Numbered from the stretch's first letter, positions 33,942 through 42,626 are shown. The stretch: DNA of 64,000 nucleotides from Pseudomonas mandelii (GCF_006438925.1 NZ_RCZA01000009.1:124300-188299), one strand, 5' to 3'. Notes: generated by a model from the letters alone, not told the origin. Translations and numbers: made by a program.

Positions 33942-35405
33942 GTGACCGAAGCTTTTATTGTCGTTCAAACCGCCGAGCAAGCCGTGGACCGGCTTGCGCT
34001 CTTGCACAATCGTGCAACCACCGCGCTGAACCAGGCGCTCAAGCGTTATCTCAAGGATCGAGTGGAACCGGACGCCGAACAGCGTGCGATGTTTCGTTAT
34101 CCCGAACTGCGTCTGACCTACCTTTGCCAGGGCGAAGTCCCACAGACTACTCGCGCCTACGCCAAGGTTCAGTTGCCAGGGACCTACAGCGTCACCGTCA
34201 CTCATCCCGCGGCCTTCCGTAAATACTTGCTGGAACAACTGGTGCCGCTGATGCACGACTTCACCGTCACGGTGGAAGTCGGCATCAGCCAGCAAAACAT
34301 TCCTTATCCGTACGTGGTCGAGCAGGGCGATGAGCTGGCCGGCTCCGGCGTCACCGCTGCCGTGCTGGCGCGGGTGTTCCCGAGTACCGACCTGTCTGCC
34401 GCGACCGATGGCATCGCCGACGGTTTGTACGATTGGGAAAACACCGACCCGCTGCCGTTGGCCTTGTTCGACGCTGCGCGGGTGGATTTCTCCCTGCGCC
34501 GTCTGGTGCATTACACCGGCAGCGACTGGCGTCATGTGCAGCCATGGATTCTGCTGACCAACTACCACCGCTACGTTGACCAGTTCATCGTCCATGGCCT
34601 GGAACAGTTGCGCAGCGATCCGCGTTTCGTGCGCATGGTCTTGCCGGGCAACGTGATCATCGAAAAGAGCATGGACCACGGCGAAGCCTCGGCGATTGCC
34701 GCCGGCGTGGTCTGGCACCGCTACCAGATGCCGGCCTATCACCTGATCGCCAGCGACGGCCACGGTGTGACCCTGGTGAACATCGGCGTCGGCCCGTCCA
34801 ACGCCAAGAACATCACCGACCACCTGGCGGTGCTGCGTCCGCATTGCTGGCTGATGATCGGCCACTGTGGCGGTTTGCGTCAGTCGCAGACGATTGGCGA
34901 TTACGTGCTGGCGCACGCTTACATGCGCCGCGACGGGATTCTCGATCGGGTCGTGCCGCCGAATATTCCGATTCCGGCCCTGGCCGAAGTGCAGATGGCG
35001 TTGCAGCAAGCGGCGGCCAATATCACCGGTGAGAAGGGCGACGAGTTGAAAAAACGCCTGCGTACCGGCACGGTGCTGACTTACGACGACCGAAACTGGG
35101 AATTGCGCTGGGCGCAGGAACGTCCGCTGATCAACCTGTCTCGCGCCGTGGCGGTGGACATGGAAAGCGGCACCATCGCGGCGCAAGGTTATCGCTTGCG
35201 GGTTCCGTACGGCACGTTGCTCTGTGTTTCGGACAAGCCGCTGCACAGCGAAATCAAACTGCCGGGTTCGGCCAACGCCTTCTATGAGCGCGCGGTCAGC
35301 CAGCATTTGAAGATCGGTATCGAGGCTGTGGATCTGTTGCGCACCGAACTCAACTCGTTGCACTCGCGCAAACTGCGCAGCTTCGACGAGCCGCCGTTCC
35401 GGTAA
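33942..35405 (+). CDS. amn: AMP nucleosidase
   Basis: Hydrolyses AMP to adenine and ribose 5-phosphate, controlling adenylate levels. About 487 residues: an N-terminal AMP_N regulatory domain (about 10-170) and a nucleoside phosphorylase-like catalytic domain (about 250-480), with LINIGVGPSNAKNITDHL-like and MIGHCGGLRQSQTIGDY stretches. The start is uncertain: GTG 33942 is preferred because AGGA lies 8 bases upstream and TEAFIVVQTAEQAVDRL is a natural N-terminus; ATG 33933 and ATG 33906 are alternatives. Followed by a strong inverted repeat. Confidence 0.93.
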   Translation: MTEAFIVVQTAEQAVDRLALLHNRATTALNQALKRYLKDRVEPDAEQRAMFRYPELRLTYLCQGEVPQTTRAYAKVQLPGTYSVTVTHPAAFRKYLLEQLVPLMHDFTVTVEVGISQQNIPYPYVVEQGDELAGSGVTAAVLARVFPSTDLSAATDGIADGLYDWENTDPLPLALFDAARVDFSLRRLVHYTGSDWRHVQPWILLTNYHRYVDQFIVHGLEQLRSDPRFVRMVLPGNVIIEKSMDHGEASAIAAGVVWHRYQMPAYHLIASDGHGVTLVNIGVGPSNAKNITDHLAVLRPHCWLMIGHCGGLRQSQTIGDYVLAHAYMRRDGILDRVVPPNIPIPALAEVQMALQQAAANITGEKGDELKKRLRTGTVLTYDDRNWELRWAQERPLINLSRAVAVDMESGTIAAQGYRLRVPYGTLLCVSDKPLHSEIKLPGSANAFYERAVSQHLKIGIEAVDLLRTELNSLHSRKLRSFDEPPFR

Positions 35406-35425
35406 TAGTTGTCATGGTCATTTAG

Positions 35426-35458
35426 CGGTCAGGGCACTAGCATTAGCAGCCCTGACCG
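35426..35458 (+). terminator. inverted repeat between amn and rluE
   Basis: CGGTCAGGGC (35426-35435) pairs perfectly with GCCCTGACCG (35449-35458) around a 13-base loop, starting 20 bases after the amn stop. The following TTAGATGTTCCTTTT is only partly T-rich. Terminator or operator for rluE. Confidence 0.4.
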
Positions 35459-35476
35459 TTAGATGTTCCTTTTCCC

Positions 35477-36118
35477 ATGTCTCGTCCTCAACGTCCCGTT
35501 TCCCGCCGCCCTGGCGTGAAACCTGCGCCATCGTCCTCAGCCCCGCGCCGTGTCGCCAAAGCGCCGCCGGCCGAGCCAAAGCTGATTCTGTTCAACAAGC
35601 CGTTCGATGTGCTGACGCAATTCAGCGATGGCGAAGGGCGGGCGACGCTCAAGGATTACATCGAGATTCCCGGGATTTATCCGGCAGGACGGCTGGACCG
35701 CGACAGTGAAGGTTTGCTGCTGCTGACCAACGATGGCCAGCTTCAGGCGCGGATCGCCGACCCGAAACACAAACTGGCGAAGACCTATTGGGTGCAGGTG
35801 GAAGGCGAGCCGAGTGCCGAGCAATTGCAGCGTTTGCGCGATGGCGTGGAGCTGAACGATGGCATGACGCTACCGGCTGAAGCGCGGCAGCTTGAAGAAC
35901 CTGAACTGTGGCCACGCAACCCGCCCGTACGCTTTCGCAAAAGCGTGCCGACCAGTTGGCTGGAGCTGGTGATTCGTGAAGGGCGAAACCGTCAGGTACG
36001 GCGCATGACCGCGGCGGTTGGCTTGCCGACGTTGCGTCTGGTGCGGGTCAGAATCGGCGACTGGACGATCGAAGGGCTCGATCAGGGCCAGTGGAAGGAA
36101 GTGCCAGCGCGTTTATAA
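35477..36118 (+). CDS. rluE: 23S rRNA pseudouridine-2457 synthase
   Basis: Small-type RsuA-family pseudouridine synthase; RluE modifies U2457 of 23S rRNA. 213 residues. A basic N-terminal extension of about 35 residues replaces the S4 domain, then ILFNKPFDVLTQF, the catalytic aspartate motif AGRLDRDSEGLLLLTNDG, and REGRNRQVRRMTAAVG. The absence of S4 and the length point to RluE rather than RsuA, RluB or RluF. The 3' end overlaps the convergent DUF2788 gene by six bases. Confidence 0.88.
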   Translation: MSRPQRPVSRRPGVKPAPSSSAPRRVAKAPPAEPKLILFNKPFDVLTQFSDGEGRATLKDYIEIPGIYPAGRLDRDSEGLLLLTNDGQLQARIADPKHKLAKTYWVQVEGEPSAEQLQRLRDGVELNDGMTLPAEARQLEEPELWPRNPPVRFRKSVPTSWLELVIREGRNRQVRRMTAAVGLPTLRLVRVRIGDWTIEGLDQGQWKEVPARL

Positions 36119-36322
36119 CGTGCCGGATTCAATCAGGCCGATGACCACACTTTTGATCACGAACGCGGCCACGCCCAGGCCGAGTACAAAGAACAGGATG
36201 AACGAGCCAAAGCGGCCGGCGTTGGACTTCTTCGCCAGATCCCAGACGATGAAACCCATGAAAATGATCAGAATGCTGACCAGTCCGGTCATCATCCACT
36301 CTTCGAATACGGCAGGATCCAT
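36113..36322 (-). CDS. small membrane protein, DUF2788 family
   Basis: 69 residues with two hydrophobic helices (about 12-28 and 42-63) separated by a basic loop AKKSNAGRFG; N-terminus DPAVFEEW. Matches the DUF2788 pattern of small inner-membrane proteins; function unknown. ATG 36322 has CTGGAGATG upstream on the - strand. Its last six bases overlap the 3' end of rluE, a tail-to-tail overlap. Upstream lies a family B REP pair and the Lrp regulator on the same strand. Confidence 0.82.
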   Translation of the reverse strand: MDPAVFEEWMMTGLVSILIIFMGFIVWDLAKKSNAGRFGSFILFFVLGLGVAAFVIKSVVIGLIESGTL

Positions 36323-36449
36323 CGAACATCTCCAGCGCGGGCGGGGCTAAAAGGCGCTGGAGTATACGCCACGGGGAATTGGCGGAGTATTGACCTGCGT
36401 CGGTGTGTCGCAGTCATTCGTCGCCCTGATCGACGCCGGGCTCGCTCTT

Positions 36450-36547
36450 GTAGGAGCTGTCGAGTGAAACGAGGCTGCGATCTTTTGATTTTGCTTTTAA
36501 GAACAAGATCAAAAGATCGCAGCCTCGTTTCACTCGACAGCTCCTGC
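36450..36547. repeat. REP pair, family B
   Basis: Arms 36450-36490 (GTAGGAGCTGTCGAGTGAAA...) and 36505-36547, inverse copies with a short AT-rich middle (TTTTGCTTTTAAG). One base change (TGC for TAC) at the outer end. Between the Lrp gene and the DUF2788 gene, ending 11 bases from the Lrp stop. Confidence 0.9.
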
Positions 36548-36558
36548 AGAAGCGGGTC

Positions 36559-37038
36559 TCAGCTACGCAAATGAGTCAGCGGCAGCTCAGTACTGTTCAA
36601 TACCTGGTTCAGCACAAAACTCGACCGCACACTCGTCACCCCTTCAATCCGGGTGAGGTGTCCCAGCAGCAATTTTTGATAATGGTCCATGTCCGGCACA
36701 ACGACCTTGAGCTGATAGTCGGCATCCATCCCGGTCACCAAACTGCATTCCAGCACCTGCGGCAACGTACGAATCGCCGCTTCGAAGTTTTCGAAACGCT
36801 CCGGGGTATGGCGGTCCATGCCGATCAACACGTAAGCCGTCAGGCTCAAACCGAGCATCTTGCGGTCCAGCAGAGCCACCTGGCGGGAGATATAACCGTC
36901 ATCTTCCAGCTGCTTGACCCGCCGCGAGCATGGCGAAGGGGACAGGCCGATGCGTTCGGCCAGCTCCTGGTTGGAGATGCGCGCGTCACGCTGCAATTCC
37001 GCCAAAATGCTCAGGTCGTATCGGTCGAGTTTGCTCAT
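36559..37038 (-). CDS. Lrp/AsnC family transcriptional regulator
   Basis: 159 residues: N-terminal HTH (about 5-60; ISNQELAERIGLSPSPCSRRVKQLEDDGYI) and C-terminal RAM/ACT effector domain (about 68-150) with CSLVTGMDADYQLKV. Members sense amino acids and form octamers that wrap DNA. ATG 37038 is chosen as usual N-terminus (MSKLDRYDLSIL). The divergent side has TTGCGCAA-type sites and then an apparent structured RNA rather than an amino acid gene, so its target is open. Same family as the regulator at 54983 but a different subgroup. Confidence 0.92.
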   Translation of the reverse strand: MSKLDRYDLSILAELQRDARISNQELAERIGLSPSPCSRRVKQLEDDGYISRQVALLDRKMLGLSLTAYVLIGMDRHTPERFENFEAAIRTLPQVLECSLVTGMDADYQLKVVVPDMDHYQKLLLGHLTRIEGVTSVRSSFVLNQVLNSTELPLTHLRS

Positions 37039-37092
37039 CAATCAGGCCTTTGTCATAACTATTGCGGTGGATTATCTATCCAGGGTTAAAAA

Positions 37093-37128
37093 TTGCGCAA
37101 GTGATGTTTATTTGAGCAATCTTCGCAA
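37093..37128. promoter_or_regulatory. possible Lrp operator
   Basis: Three similar 8-mers, TTGCGCAA (37093-37100, a perfect palindrome), TTGAGCAA (37112-37119) and CTTCGCAA (37121-37128), lie just upstream of the Lrp gene on its divergent side; the first two are 19 bases apart, about two helical turns. This suits an Lrp-type autoregulatory site. The motif is seen; binding is inferred. Confidence 0.35.
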
Positions 37129-37162
37129 TCCTCTGCCGGCGCCGCGAGCCTATTCTTATCAC

Positions 37163-37357
37163 CAGAATCACTGCTCGGACAAACAGTCCAGTGCGGCTCG
37201 CCCAATCAGGCCAGCTGCGGTCGCCACCCCCACCGGGGATGAGCCGGCCCCCGAGCTACACACTGTCCAGAAGACGGCGTGAGGTGAGCCGACGTCAAAA
37301 GCGTCGAGCACGGACGAAGTTCTCAAAGGGAGGCCGACGGGTCTCCCTTTTCTTTTG
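37163..37357 (+). ncRNA. candidate structured small RNA, unknown family
   Basis: The 447-base gap between the Lrp gene and the 37486 gene has no credible protein gene but is rich in pairing: CACT-GGAC / GTCC-AGTG (37169-37193) with a 4-base bulge, GCTCG / CGAGC (37196-37200 and 37252-37256) closing a GC-rich domain with GGGG/CCCC inside, CGACG / CGTCG (37290-37306), and a strong terminator at 37325-37357. TATTCT at 37151-37156 is a possible -10. I could not match it to RsmX/Y/Z, CrcZ-like RNAs, yybP-ykoY or guanidine riboswitches. It could be a sRNA or a terminated leader. Confidence 0.45.
37325..37357 (+). terminator. intrinsic terminator before the 37486 gene
   Basis: AAAGGGAG (37325-37332) pairs with CTCCCTTT (37343-37350) around a 10-base loop, followed by TCTTTTG. 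No + strand protein gene lies upstream for it to terminate, which points to an RNA gene. Confidence 0.85.
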
Positions 37358-37485
37358 CCCGCGATTTTTCATGCCTTTGGAAAGTGTCCCTCAATAAATA
37401 AGTTGCGCGACTGATAACCTGTTGCAGAACCGGCCTGTGCTTTCCCAGTCTTACGTACAGGCCCTAACCCGCAGTGAGGAAAAGC

Positions 37486-38550
37486 ATGAAGTCGCGCATC
37501 TGGCGTTTGGCCGGTGTTGGTTTGCTGTGTGTAAGTGTCACTGCGCAATCGCTGGCAGATGAGCCGCAAAACCGTGGCCCCGATGGCGGGCAACGCGGCT
37601 CGGATGGCCATCAGGGAAACAATCAGGGCCACGGCGGCAATAACCAGCCGCGCCCGCAGAACAATCCGCAGCAGAACAATCCGCAGCAGAACCAGCCGCG
37701 TGCGCAGAATAACGACATCATTCGTGGCGACAACAGTCGCCAGTTCGAGCACAACGGCCAGAATCAGAACGACGGACAACGGCAGAACCGTGCGCCGCAC
37801 GACTACAACAATCCGGTTCGAACACCGCCGCCACCGCCGCAACTACCGGCCAATGACCTGCCGATTCAGGGCCGGCCCGACACCGTGCGCCAGACCCAGC
37901 AGCCGCAGCGTGGCTACTATCAGGACGTGCCGCGACGCAACGATAACAACCAGCATTGGCAGAACAACGGTCCGCGTCCCGATGACCATCGCTGGGCCGG
38001 TCGCCCGGATGGGCATGGTAATGGCTGGGGACCGGGCCCGCAGTACCGTCCCGGTCATGTGATCGATCGCTTCCCCGACCGTGATTACCGTGTGCCGTAC
38101 CGTGGTCAGGACTACTTCTACTCCGGCGGCTACTGGTATCGCCCACAAGGCCCGCGCTACGTGGTGGTTGAGCCACCACGCGGGATTCGCGTCAGCTACT
38201 TGCCCGATTACGCGCGTGAAGTGTGGATCGGTGGTGCGCTGTTGTTCCTGGCGGCCGGTGCTTATTACGCCTATCAGGAAAGCACTCAGGATTACGTCGT
38301 GGTCGAGCCGCCCGTACAACCGCAGCCGCAACCGGTCAGCAATGGTTATGACGTGGTGGCGTATCCGGCCAACGGTCAGTCGCCGGAGCAGGTCAGCCAG
38401 GACGGTTACGAGTGCTATCAATACGCGGTGCAGCAGAGTGGCTTCGATCCGCGCACGGCCACCTACCAGCCGGACCCGTCGGTGGTGCAAGCCTACCGTC
38501 AGGCCCAGGGCAACTGCCTGAGCAGTCGCGGCTATCAGGTTTCTTACTGA
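37486..38550 (+). CDS. secreted Q/N-rich protein, DUF6515-like
   Basis: 354 residues. Signal peptide ends at about SLADE (residue 25). Residues 26-190 are low complexity, rich in Q, N, R, P and G, with repeated NNPQQN units and a proline run PPPPPQ. A Y/G/R-rich segment (RFPDRDYRVPYRGQDYFYSGG, about 195) and a membrane-like helix (about 245-262) follow, and the C-terminus has Cys residues in ECYQYAV and NCLSSRGY. The C-terminal half resembles DUF6515. Probably an envelope or surface protein; function unknown. ATG 37486 has GTGAGGAAAAG upstream. Its 3' end overlaps the convergent CDF gene by seven bases. Confidence 0.8.
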   Translation: MKSRIWRLAGVGLLCVSVTAQSLADEPQNRGPDGGQRGSDGHQGNNQGHGGNNQPRPQNNPQQNNPQQNQPRAQNNDIIRGDNSRQFEHNGQNQNDGQRQNRAPHDYNNPVRTPPPPPQLPANDLPIQGRPDTVRQTQQPQRGYYQDVPRRNDNNQHWQNNGPRPDDHRWAGRPDGHGNGWGPGPQYRPGHVIDRFPDRDYRVPYRGQDYFYSGGYWYRPQGPRYVVVEPPRGIRVSYLPDYAREVWIGGALLFLAAGAYYAYQESTQDYVVVEPPVQPQPQPVSNGYDVVAYPANGQSPEQVSQDGYECYQYAVQQSGFDPRTATYQPDPSVVQAYRQAQGNCLSSRGYQVSY

Positions 38551-39440
38551 GTCCTGTCTGCCAGCACCACTTCCTGCGGGTCGGCGTGCACCAGCACTTC
38601 GGCTCGCGGATAAGCCGCGTGAATCGCATCGGCGGCTTGGTCGCTGATGCCGTGAGCGACTGACAGGGTCAAATTCCCCGGCAATTCCAGGTGCAACTGC
38701 ACGAACCACTGGTTGCCGGAAACCCGCGTACGCAGGTCGTGCGCCCCCAACACTCCCGGTACGCTGCAGGCCAGTTCGAGCATGTGCTGGCTGACGTCCG
38801 ACGGCAGCTCTTCATCCATCAGCACCGTAAAACCTTCCCGTGCGATCTGAATCGCGCTCCAGAGAATGTAGGCGGCGATCCCCAAACCGAACCAAGGGTC
38901 GACCTGATGCCAGCCAAACCCGGCGAGTATCAGCGCCACCAGAATGCTGCCGTTGAGCAGCAGGTCCGAGCGGTAATGCAGGGAGTCGGCGCGCACCGCG
39001 TTGGAACCGGTGGCCTTGACGACCCGATGTTGCAACATCAGCAGGGCGACGGTCAGCACCAGGGAAAACACAATCACCCCGATACTGATCCACGGCGCCC
39101 CCACCGGTTCCGGGTGTTTCAGTCGATCAATCGCCTGCAAGGCAATCAGCACTGCACTGCCGCCAATGAACAGCGCCTGAGCCATGCCCGCCAGCGACTC
39201 GGCCTTGCCGTGCCCGTAACGGTGATCATCGTCGGCCGGACGCAAGGCGTAATGCACCGCGAGCAGGTTGAGCAGCGAGGTGATGCCGTCGAGCGCGGAG
39301 TCGGTCAACCCGGCGAGCATGCTCACCGAACCGCTCAACCACCAGGCGATCGCTTTGGCGACGATCAGCGTGCACGCCACTGCCACCGAGGCACGGGTCG
39401 CCAGCCGCAGCAGGCGGGCATGTTCGGAGCTGGAGATCAT
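38544..39440 (-). CDS. cation diffusion facilitator (FieF/MntE-like)
   Basis: Inner-membrane divalent metal/proton antiporter. 298 residues, six membrane helices and a C-terminal cytosolic ferredoxin-like domain. Metal-site residues are visible in LTDSALDG (TM2, DxxxD) and HYRSDLLLNG (TM5, HxxxD), and HGKAESLAG follows TM2, as in FieF/YiiP. Zinc, iron or manganese specificity cannot be decided by eye. The position matches a cation efflux gene near hrpB in P. aeruginosa. Followed by a convergent overlap with the Q/N-rich gene. Confidence 0.9.
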   Translation of the reverse strand: MISSSEHARLLRLATRASVAVACTLIVAKAIAWWLSGSVSMLAGLTDSALDGITSLLNLLAVHYALRPADDDHRYGHGKAESLAGMAQALFIGGSAVLIALQAIDRLKHPEPVGAPWISIGVIVFSLVLTVALLMLQHRVVKATGSNAVRADSLHYRSDLLLNGSILVALILAGFGWHQVDPWFGLGIAAYILWSAIQIAREGFTVLMDEELPSDVSQHMLELACSVPGVLGAHDLRTRVSGNQWFVQLHLELPGNLTLSVAHGISDQAADAIHAAYPRAEVLVHADPQEVVLADRTQ

Positions 39441-39469
39441 AAGTGCGGCTATTCCTTTAAGTGCATGGA

Positions 39470-39889
39470 TTACGCGGCAGGTTGCAGGCCGAACATGGCC
39501 AGTTGCTGCGCACTGCCCTTGTGCTGGATCAAGCGCGGGTCATCCAGTGGGAAACTGCGGCCCAGTTCGGTTTCGAGAATAGTCTGCAACTTGTGGTTAT
39601 CGACCTTGCCGTCGGCGCCGATGGCTTCCTTGAGTTTTTCCGGGGCCACCTGAGCGGTCTCGCCCGGCGCGTAGTAAATCGCGCCAGTGGCGAAGTCCAC
39701 GGCAAACGCGATCAGGCCAGGGATGATGTAGAACAGCAGGCCCACGGCATCGAGCGCGGCGATGGCCGGGTCGATCTTGCCGTCAATCTGACCACGACGG
39801 TCAGGGTAGAAAATCGATCCGCAAGCGGTCACCTGGGTCAGCAACGTCGCGACCAGTACACCGCCAATCAAGCGAAAGGGAACACGCAT
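39470..39889 (-). CDS. YceK/YidQ-like small lipoprotein
   Basis: 139 residues. Signal peptide with lipobox QVTAC places the lipidated cysteine at residue 23, then GSIFYPDRRGQIDGKIDP and a hydrophobic stretch LLFYIIPGLIAFAVDFATGAIYY cut by few polar residues. The conserved D/G pattern is that of the YceK/YidQ lipoprotein group; relatives are sometimes labelled as a polyribonucleotide nucleotidyltransferase, for which nothing here gives support. ATG 39889 is chosen for the signal peptide; the long upstream frame runs into hrpB. Function unknown. Confidence 0.82.
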   Translation of the reverse strand: MRVPFRLIGGVLVATLLTQVTACGSIFYPDRRGQIDGKIDPAIAALDAVGLLFYIIPGLIAFAVDFATGAIYYAPGETAQVAPEKLKEAIGADGKVDNHKLQTILETELGRSFPLDDPRLIQHKGSAQQLAMFGLQPAA

Positions 39890-39998
39890 ATGAAATCTCC
39901 TGGGTAATTTCAAAACGAAAGGACGCCTGTATGAATTAGGACCGTCATTAACGCCGAGCAGTTCGCCGTTATACTCGCCGCTCTGTTTTGGAGCCAGC

Positions 39999-42518
39999 AT
40001 GATTTCTTTGCCGATTGATGAAGTTTTACCCGCCCTGCGTGAAGCCTTGGCTACACGCCACGAAGCCGTGCTCGAAGCACCGCCCGGCGCCGGTAAAACC
40101 ACCCGCGTGCCACTGGCCTTGCTCAATGAGCCCTGGTTGGCCGGGCAGACCATTCTGATGCTTGAACCGCGCCGTTTGGCTGCGCGGGCGGCGGCGGAGC
40201 GTCTGGCCAGTGAGCTGGGCGAGAAAGTCGGCGAAACCGTCGGCTATCGCATTCGTCTCGACAGCAAAGTCGGCCCCAACACCCGCATCGAAGTGGTCAC
40301 CGAAGGGATTCTGACTCGACGCTTGCAGGACGACCCGGCGCTCGAAGGCGTTGGCCTGCTGATCTTCGACGAATTCCACGAGCGTAGCCTCGACGCCGAT
40401 CTGGCGCTGGCCTTGAGCCTGAATGGCCGCGAGCTGTTTCGTGACGATCAACCGCTGAAGATTCTGTTGATGTCGGCAACCCTGGAAGGCGAACGCCTGG
40501 CCGGGTTGCTCGATGACGCGCCGATCCTGCGCAGCGAAGGCCGCATGTACCCGGTGGCGATGCGCTGGGGTCGGCCGTTCCAGCCCGGTGAATTCATCGA
40601 GCCGCGTCTGGTGCAGACCATTCTCGAAGCACTGAATGACGAAACCGGCAGCGTGCTGGTGTTCCTGCCGGGGCAGGCGGAAATCCGTCGGGTGCATCAG
40701 CAACTCGCCGACGCACTGGGCGAGAGCACGCAAGTTCTGCTCTGCCCGTTGCACGGTGAACTGGACCTCGCCGCCCAACGCGCCGCAATCGATCCGGCCC
40801 CCGCCGGCAAACGCAAAGTGGTGCTGGCGACCAACATTGCCGAGACCAGTCTGACCATCGACGGCGTACGCGTGGTGATCGATGCCGGGCTGGCACGGGT
40901 GCCACGTTTCGACCCCGGCAGCGGCATGGCCCGCCTCGATACTCAGCGTATTTCCAAAGCCAGTGCTACTCAGCGCGCGGGCCGGGCAGGGCGGTTGGAA
41001 CCGGGCGTGTGTTATCGGTTGTGGTCGCAGGATCAGCACGAACAATTGGCGGCCTACGCCAGCGCGGAAATTCTCTCGGCGGATCTTGCCGGATTAGCGT
41101 TACAGCTCGGCCGCTGGGGCGTGACACCGGGGCAATTGGTGTGGCTCGACGTACCGCCCGCGGCCGCTTATGCACAGGCTCAGGACCTGCTTGATCGCCT
41201 GGGCGCATTGGACGGCGAAGCGCTGACCCGTCACGGTCAGGCCATGGCCGAACTGCCGGCGCATCCACGTATCGCGCATTTGCTGTTGCGCGGTCAGGCG
41301 CTCGGCTTGGCCAACATGGCCTGCGACGTCGCGGCCTTGCTCGGCGAGCGAGATATTTTGCGGGGCGCCGGGGCGGATCTGCACAGCCGATTGGTGCTGT
41401 TGTCCGGCGAAGAACGCGCCACACGCGGCGCTCAGGGCGGCGTGCAACGTGCCCGGCAATTGGCGCGGCAGTATCGTGGTTACCTGCGGGGTAAAGCGTC
41501 GGAACCGGTCAGCGATCCGGATCATCCGCGCTGGCTCGGCGCGCTGTTGGCGTTGGCCTATCCCGACCGCGTTGCCCAGCAGCGCCGGGCCGGTGGCGCG
41601 GAGTATCGGTTGGCCAATGGCCGTGCGGCGTTGTTTGCCGAGGCCGACAGTTTGATGAAGCAACCGTGGCTGGTGATCGCCGATCTCGGCAGCCGTCAGG
41701 GCCAGCGTGAAGAGCGGATTTATCTGGCGGCGGATTTCGATCCGGCGCTGTTTGATTCAGTGCTGGCCGAACAGGTACGCTGCGTCGATCAACTGGATTG
41801 GGATGAGCGTGAAGGCGTGTTGCGGGCCGAGCGTCAGCGTAAGGTCGGTGAGTTGATCCTCAGCCGCGAGCCGTTGACCGGTCTCGATGAAACCGCGCGC
41901 AGTCAGGCGTTGATCAATCTGGTAAGGCGTAAAGGTCTGGAGCTGTTGCCGTGGACCCCGGAGCTGCGTCAATGGCAGGCGCGGGTGGCGTTGTTGCGGC
42001 AGTTGGATCTCGGTAGCAAGGGTGAGAGCGAATGGCCAGATGTCAGCGACGCCGCCCTGCTCAAAAGCCTCGAACATTGGCTGATGCCGTATCTGGGCAA
42101 AGTCTCGCGGCTCAGTCACTTCGCCAATCTGGACCTGTCGAGCATCGTCCATAACCTGTTGCCGTGGCCGCTGCCGCAGCGGCTCGATGAGCTGGCGCCG
42201 CATCATTTGAGCGTGCCGTCCGGTTCGTCGATTCGTCTGGACTACAGCGAGCAGCCACCGATTCTGGCGGTGCGGTTGCAGGAGTTGTTCGGCCTGGCCG
42301 AGACCCCGCGGATTGCCGGTGGCCGGCAGGTGGTCAAACTGCATCTGCTGTCCCCGGCGCGACGGCCGGTGCAGGTGACACAGGATCTGGCGAACTTCTG
42401 GCGTAGCACGTATGCCGAGGTGAAGAAGGATTTGAAAGGGCGGTATCCAAAGCACTACTGGCCGGATGATCCGCTGGTGGCCGAAGCGACCGCGCGGATC
42501 AAACCCCGTAAAAGCTGA
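39999..42518 (+). CDS. hrpB: ATP-dependent RNA helicase HrpB
   Basis: DExH-box helicase of the DEAH/HrpB type, 839 residues. Walker A APPGAGKTTRVP, motif II FDEFHERSLD (DEFH), SAT in LLMSATLEGERL, motif V TNIAETSLTIDG, motif VI QRAGRAGR; then HA2 and the HrpB C-terminal domain. Its physiological role is not well known; HrpA is its relative. Divergent from the lipoprotein gene at 39889. The stop TGA (42516-42518) is directly followed by a family B REP. Confidence 0.94.
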   Translation: MISLPIDEVLPALREALATRHEAVLEAPPGAGKTTRVPLALLNEPWLAGQTILMLEPRRLAARAAAERLASELGEKVGETVGYRIRLDSKVGPNTRIEVVTEGILTRRLQDDPALEGVGLLIFDEFHERSLDADLALALSLNGRELFRDDQPLKILLMSATLEGERLAGLLDDAPILRSEGRMYPVAMRWGRPFQPGEFIEPRLVQTILEALNDETGSVLVFLPGQAEIRRVHQQLADALGESTQVLLCPLHGELDLAAQRAAIDPAPAGKRKVVLATNIAETSLTIDGVRVVIDAGLARVPRFDPGSGMARLDTQRISKASATQRAGRAGRLEPGVCYRLWSQDQHEQLAAYASAEILSADLAGLALQLGRWGVTPGQLVWLDVPPAAAYAQAQDLLDRLGALDGEALTRHGQAMAELPAHPRIAHLLLRGQALGLANMACDVAALLGERDILRGAGADLHSRLVLLSGEERATRGAQGGVQRARQLARQYRGYLRGKASEPVSDPDHPRWLGALLALAYPDRVAQQRRAGGAEYRLANGRAALFAEADSLMKQPWLVIADLGSRQGQREERIYLAADFDPALFDSVLAEQVRCVDQLDWDEREGVLRAERQRKVGELILSREPLTGLDETARSQALINLVRRKGLELLPWTPELRQWQARVALLRQLDLGSKGESEWPDVSDAALLKSLEHWLMPYLGKVSRLSHFANLDLSSIVHNLLPWPLPQRLDELAPHHLSVPSGSSIRLDYSEQPPILAVRLQELFGLAETPRIAGGRQVVKLHLLSPARRPVQVTQDLANFWRSTYAEVKKDLKGRYPKHYWPDDPLVAEATARIKPRKS

Positions 42519-42617
42519 AGATCAAAAGATCGCAGCCTCGTTTCACTCGACAGCTCCTACATGTACCGCGAATCCCTTGTAGGAGCTGTCGAGTGAAACG
42601 AGGCTGCGATCTTTTGA
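42519..42617. repeat. REP pair, family B
   Basis: Left arm starts at the base after the hrpB TGA (42519-42560), right arm 42579-42617. Lies between converging hrpB and the LysR regulator gene, ending nine bases from the latter. Confidence 0.9.
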
Positions 42618-42626
42618 CGTTGATGC

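Noticed and set aside
37040..37360. yybP-ykoY (manganese) or mini-ykkC riboswitch next to the CDF transporter
   Set aside because: The expected conserved loop sequences are absent, and the CDF gene is convergent, so it would not be controlled by this RNA.
37191..37397. 68-residue arginine-rich frame
   Set aside because: Runs through the hairpins and terminator of the candidate RNA; no ribosome site or family. Better explained as structured RNA.
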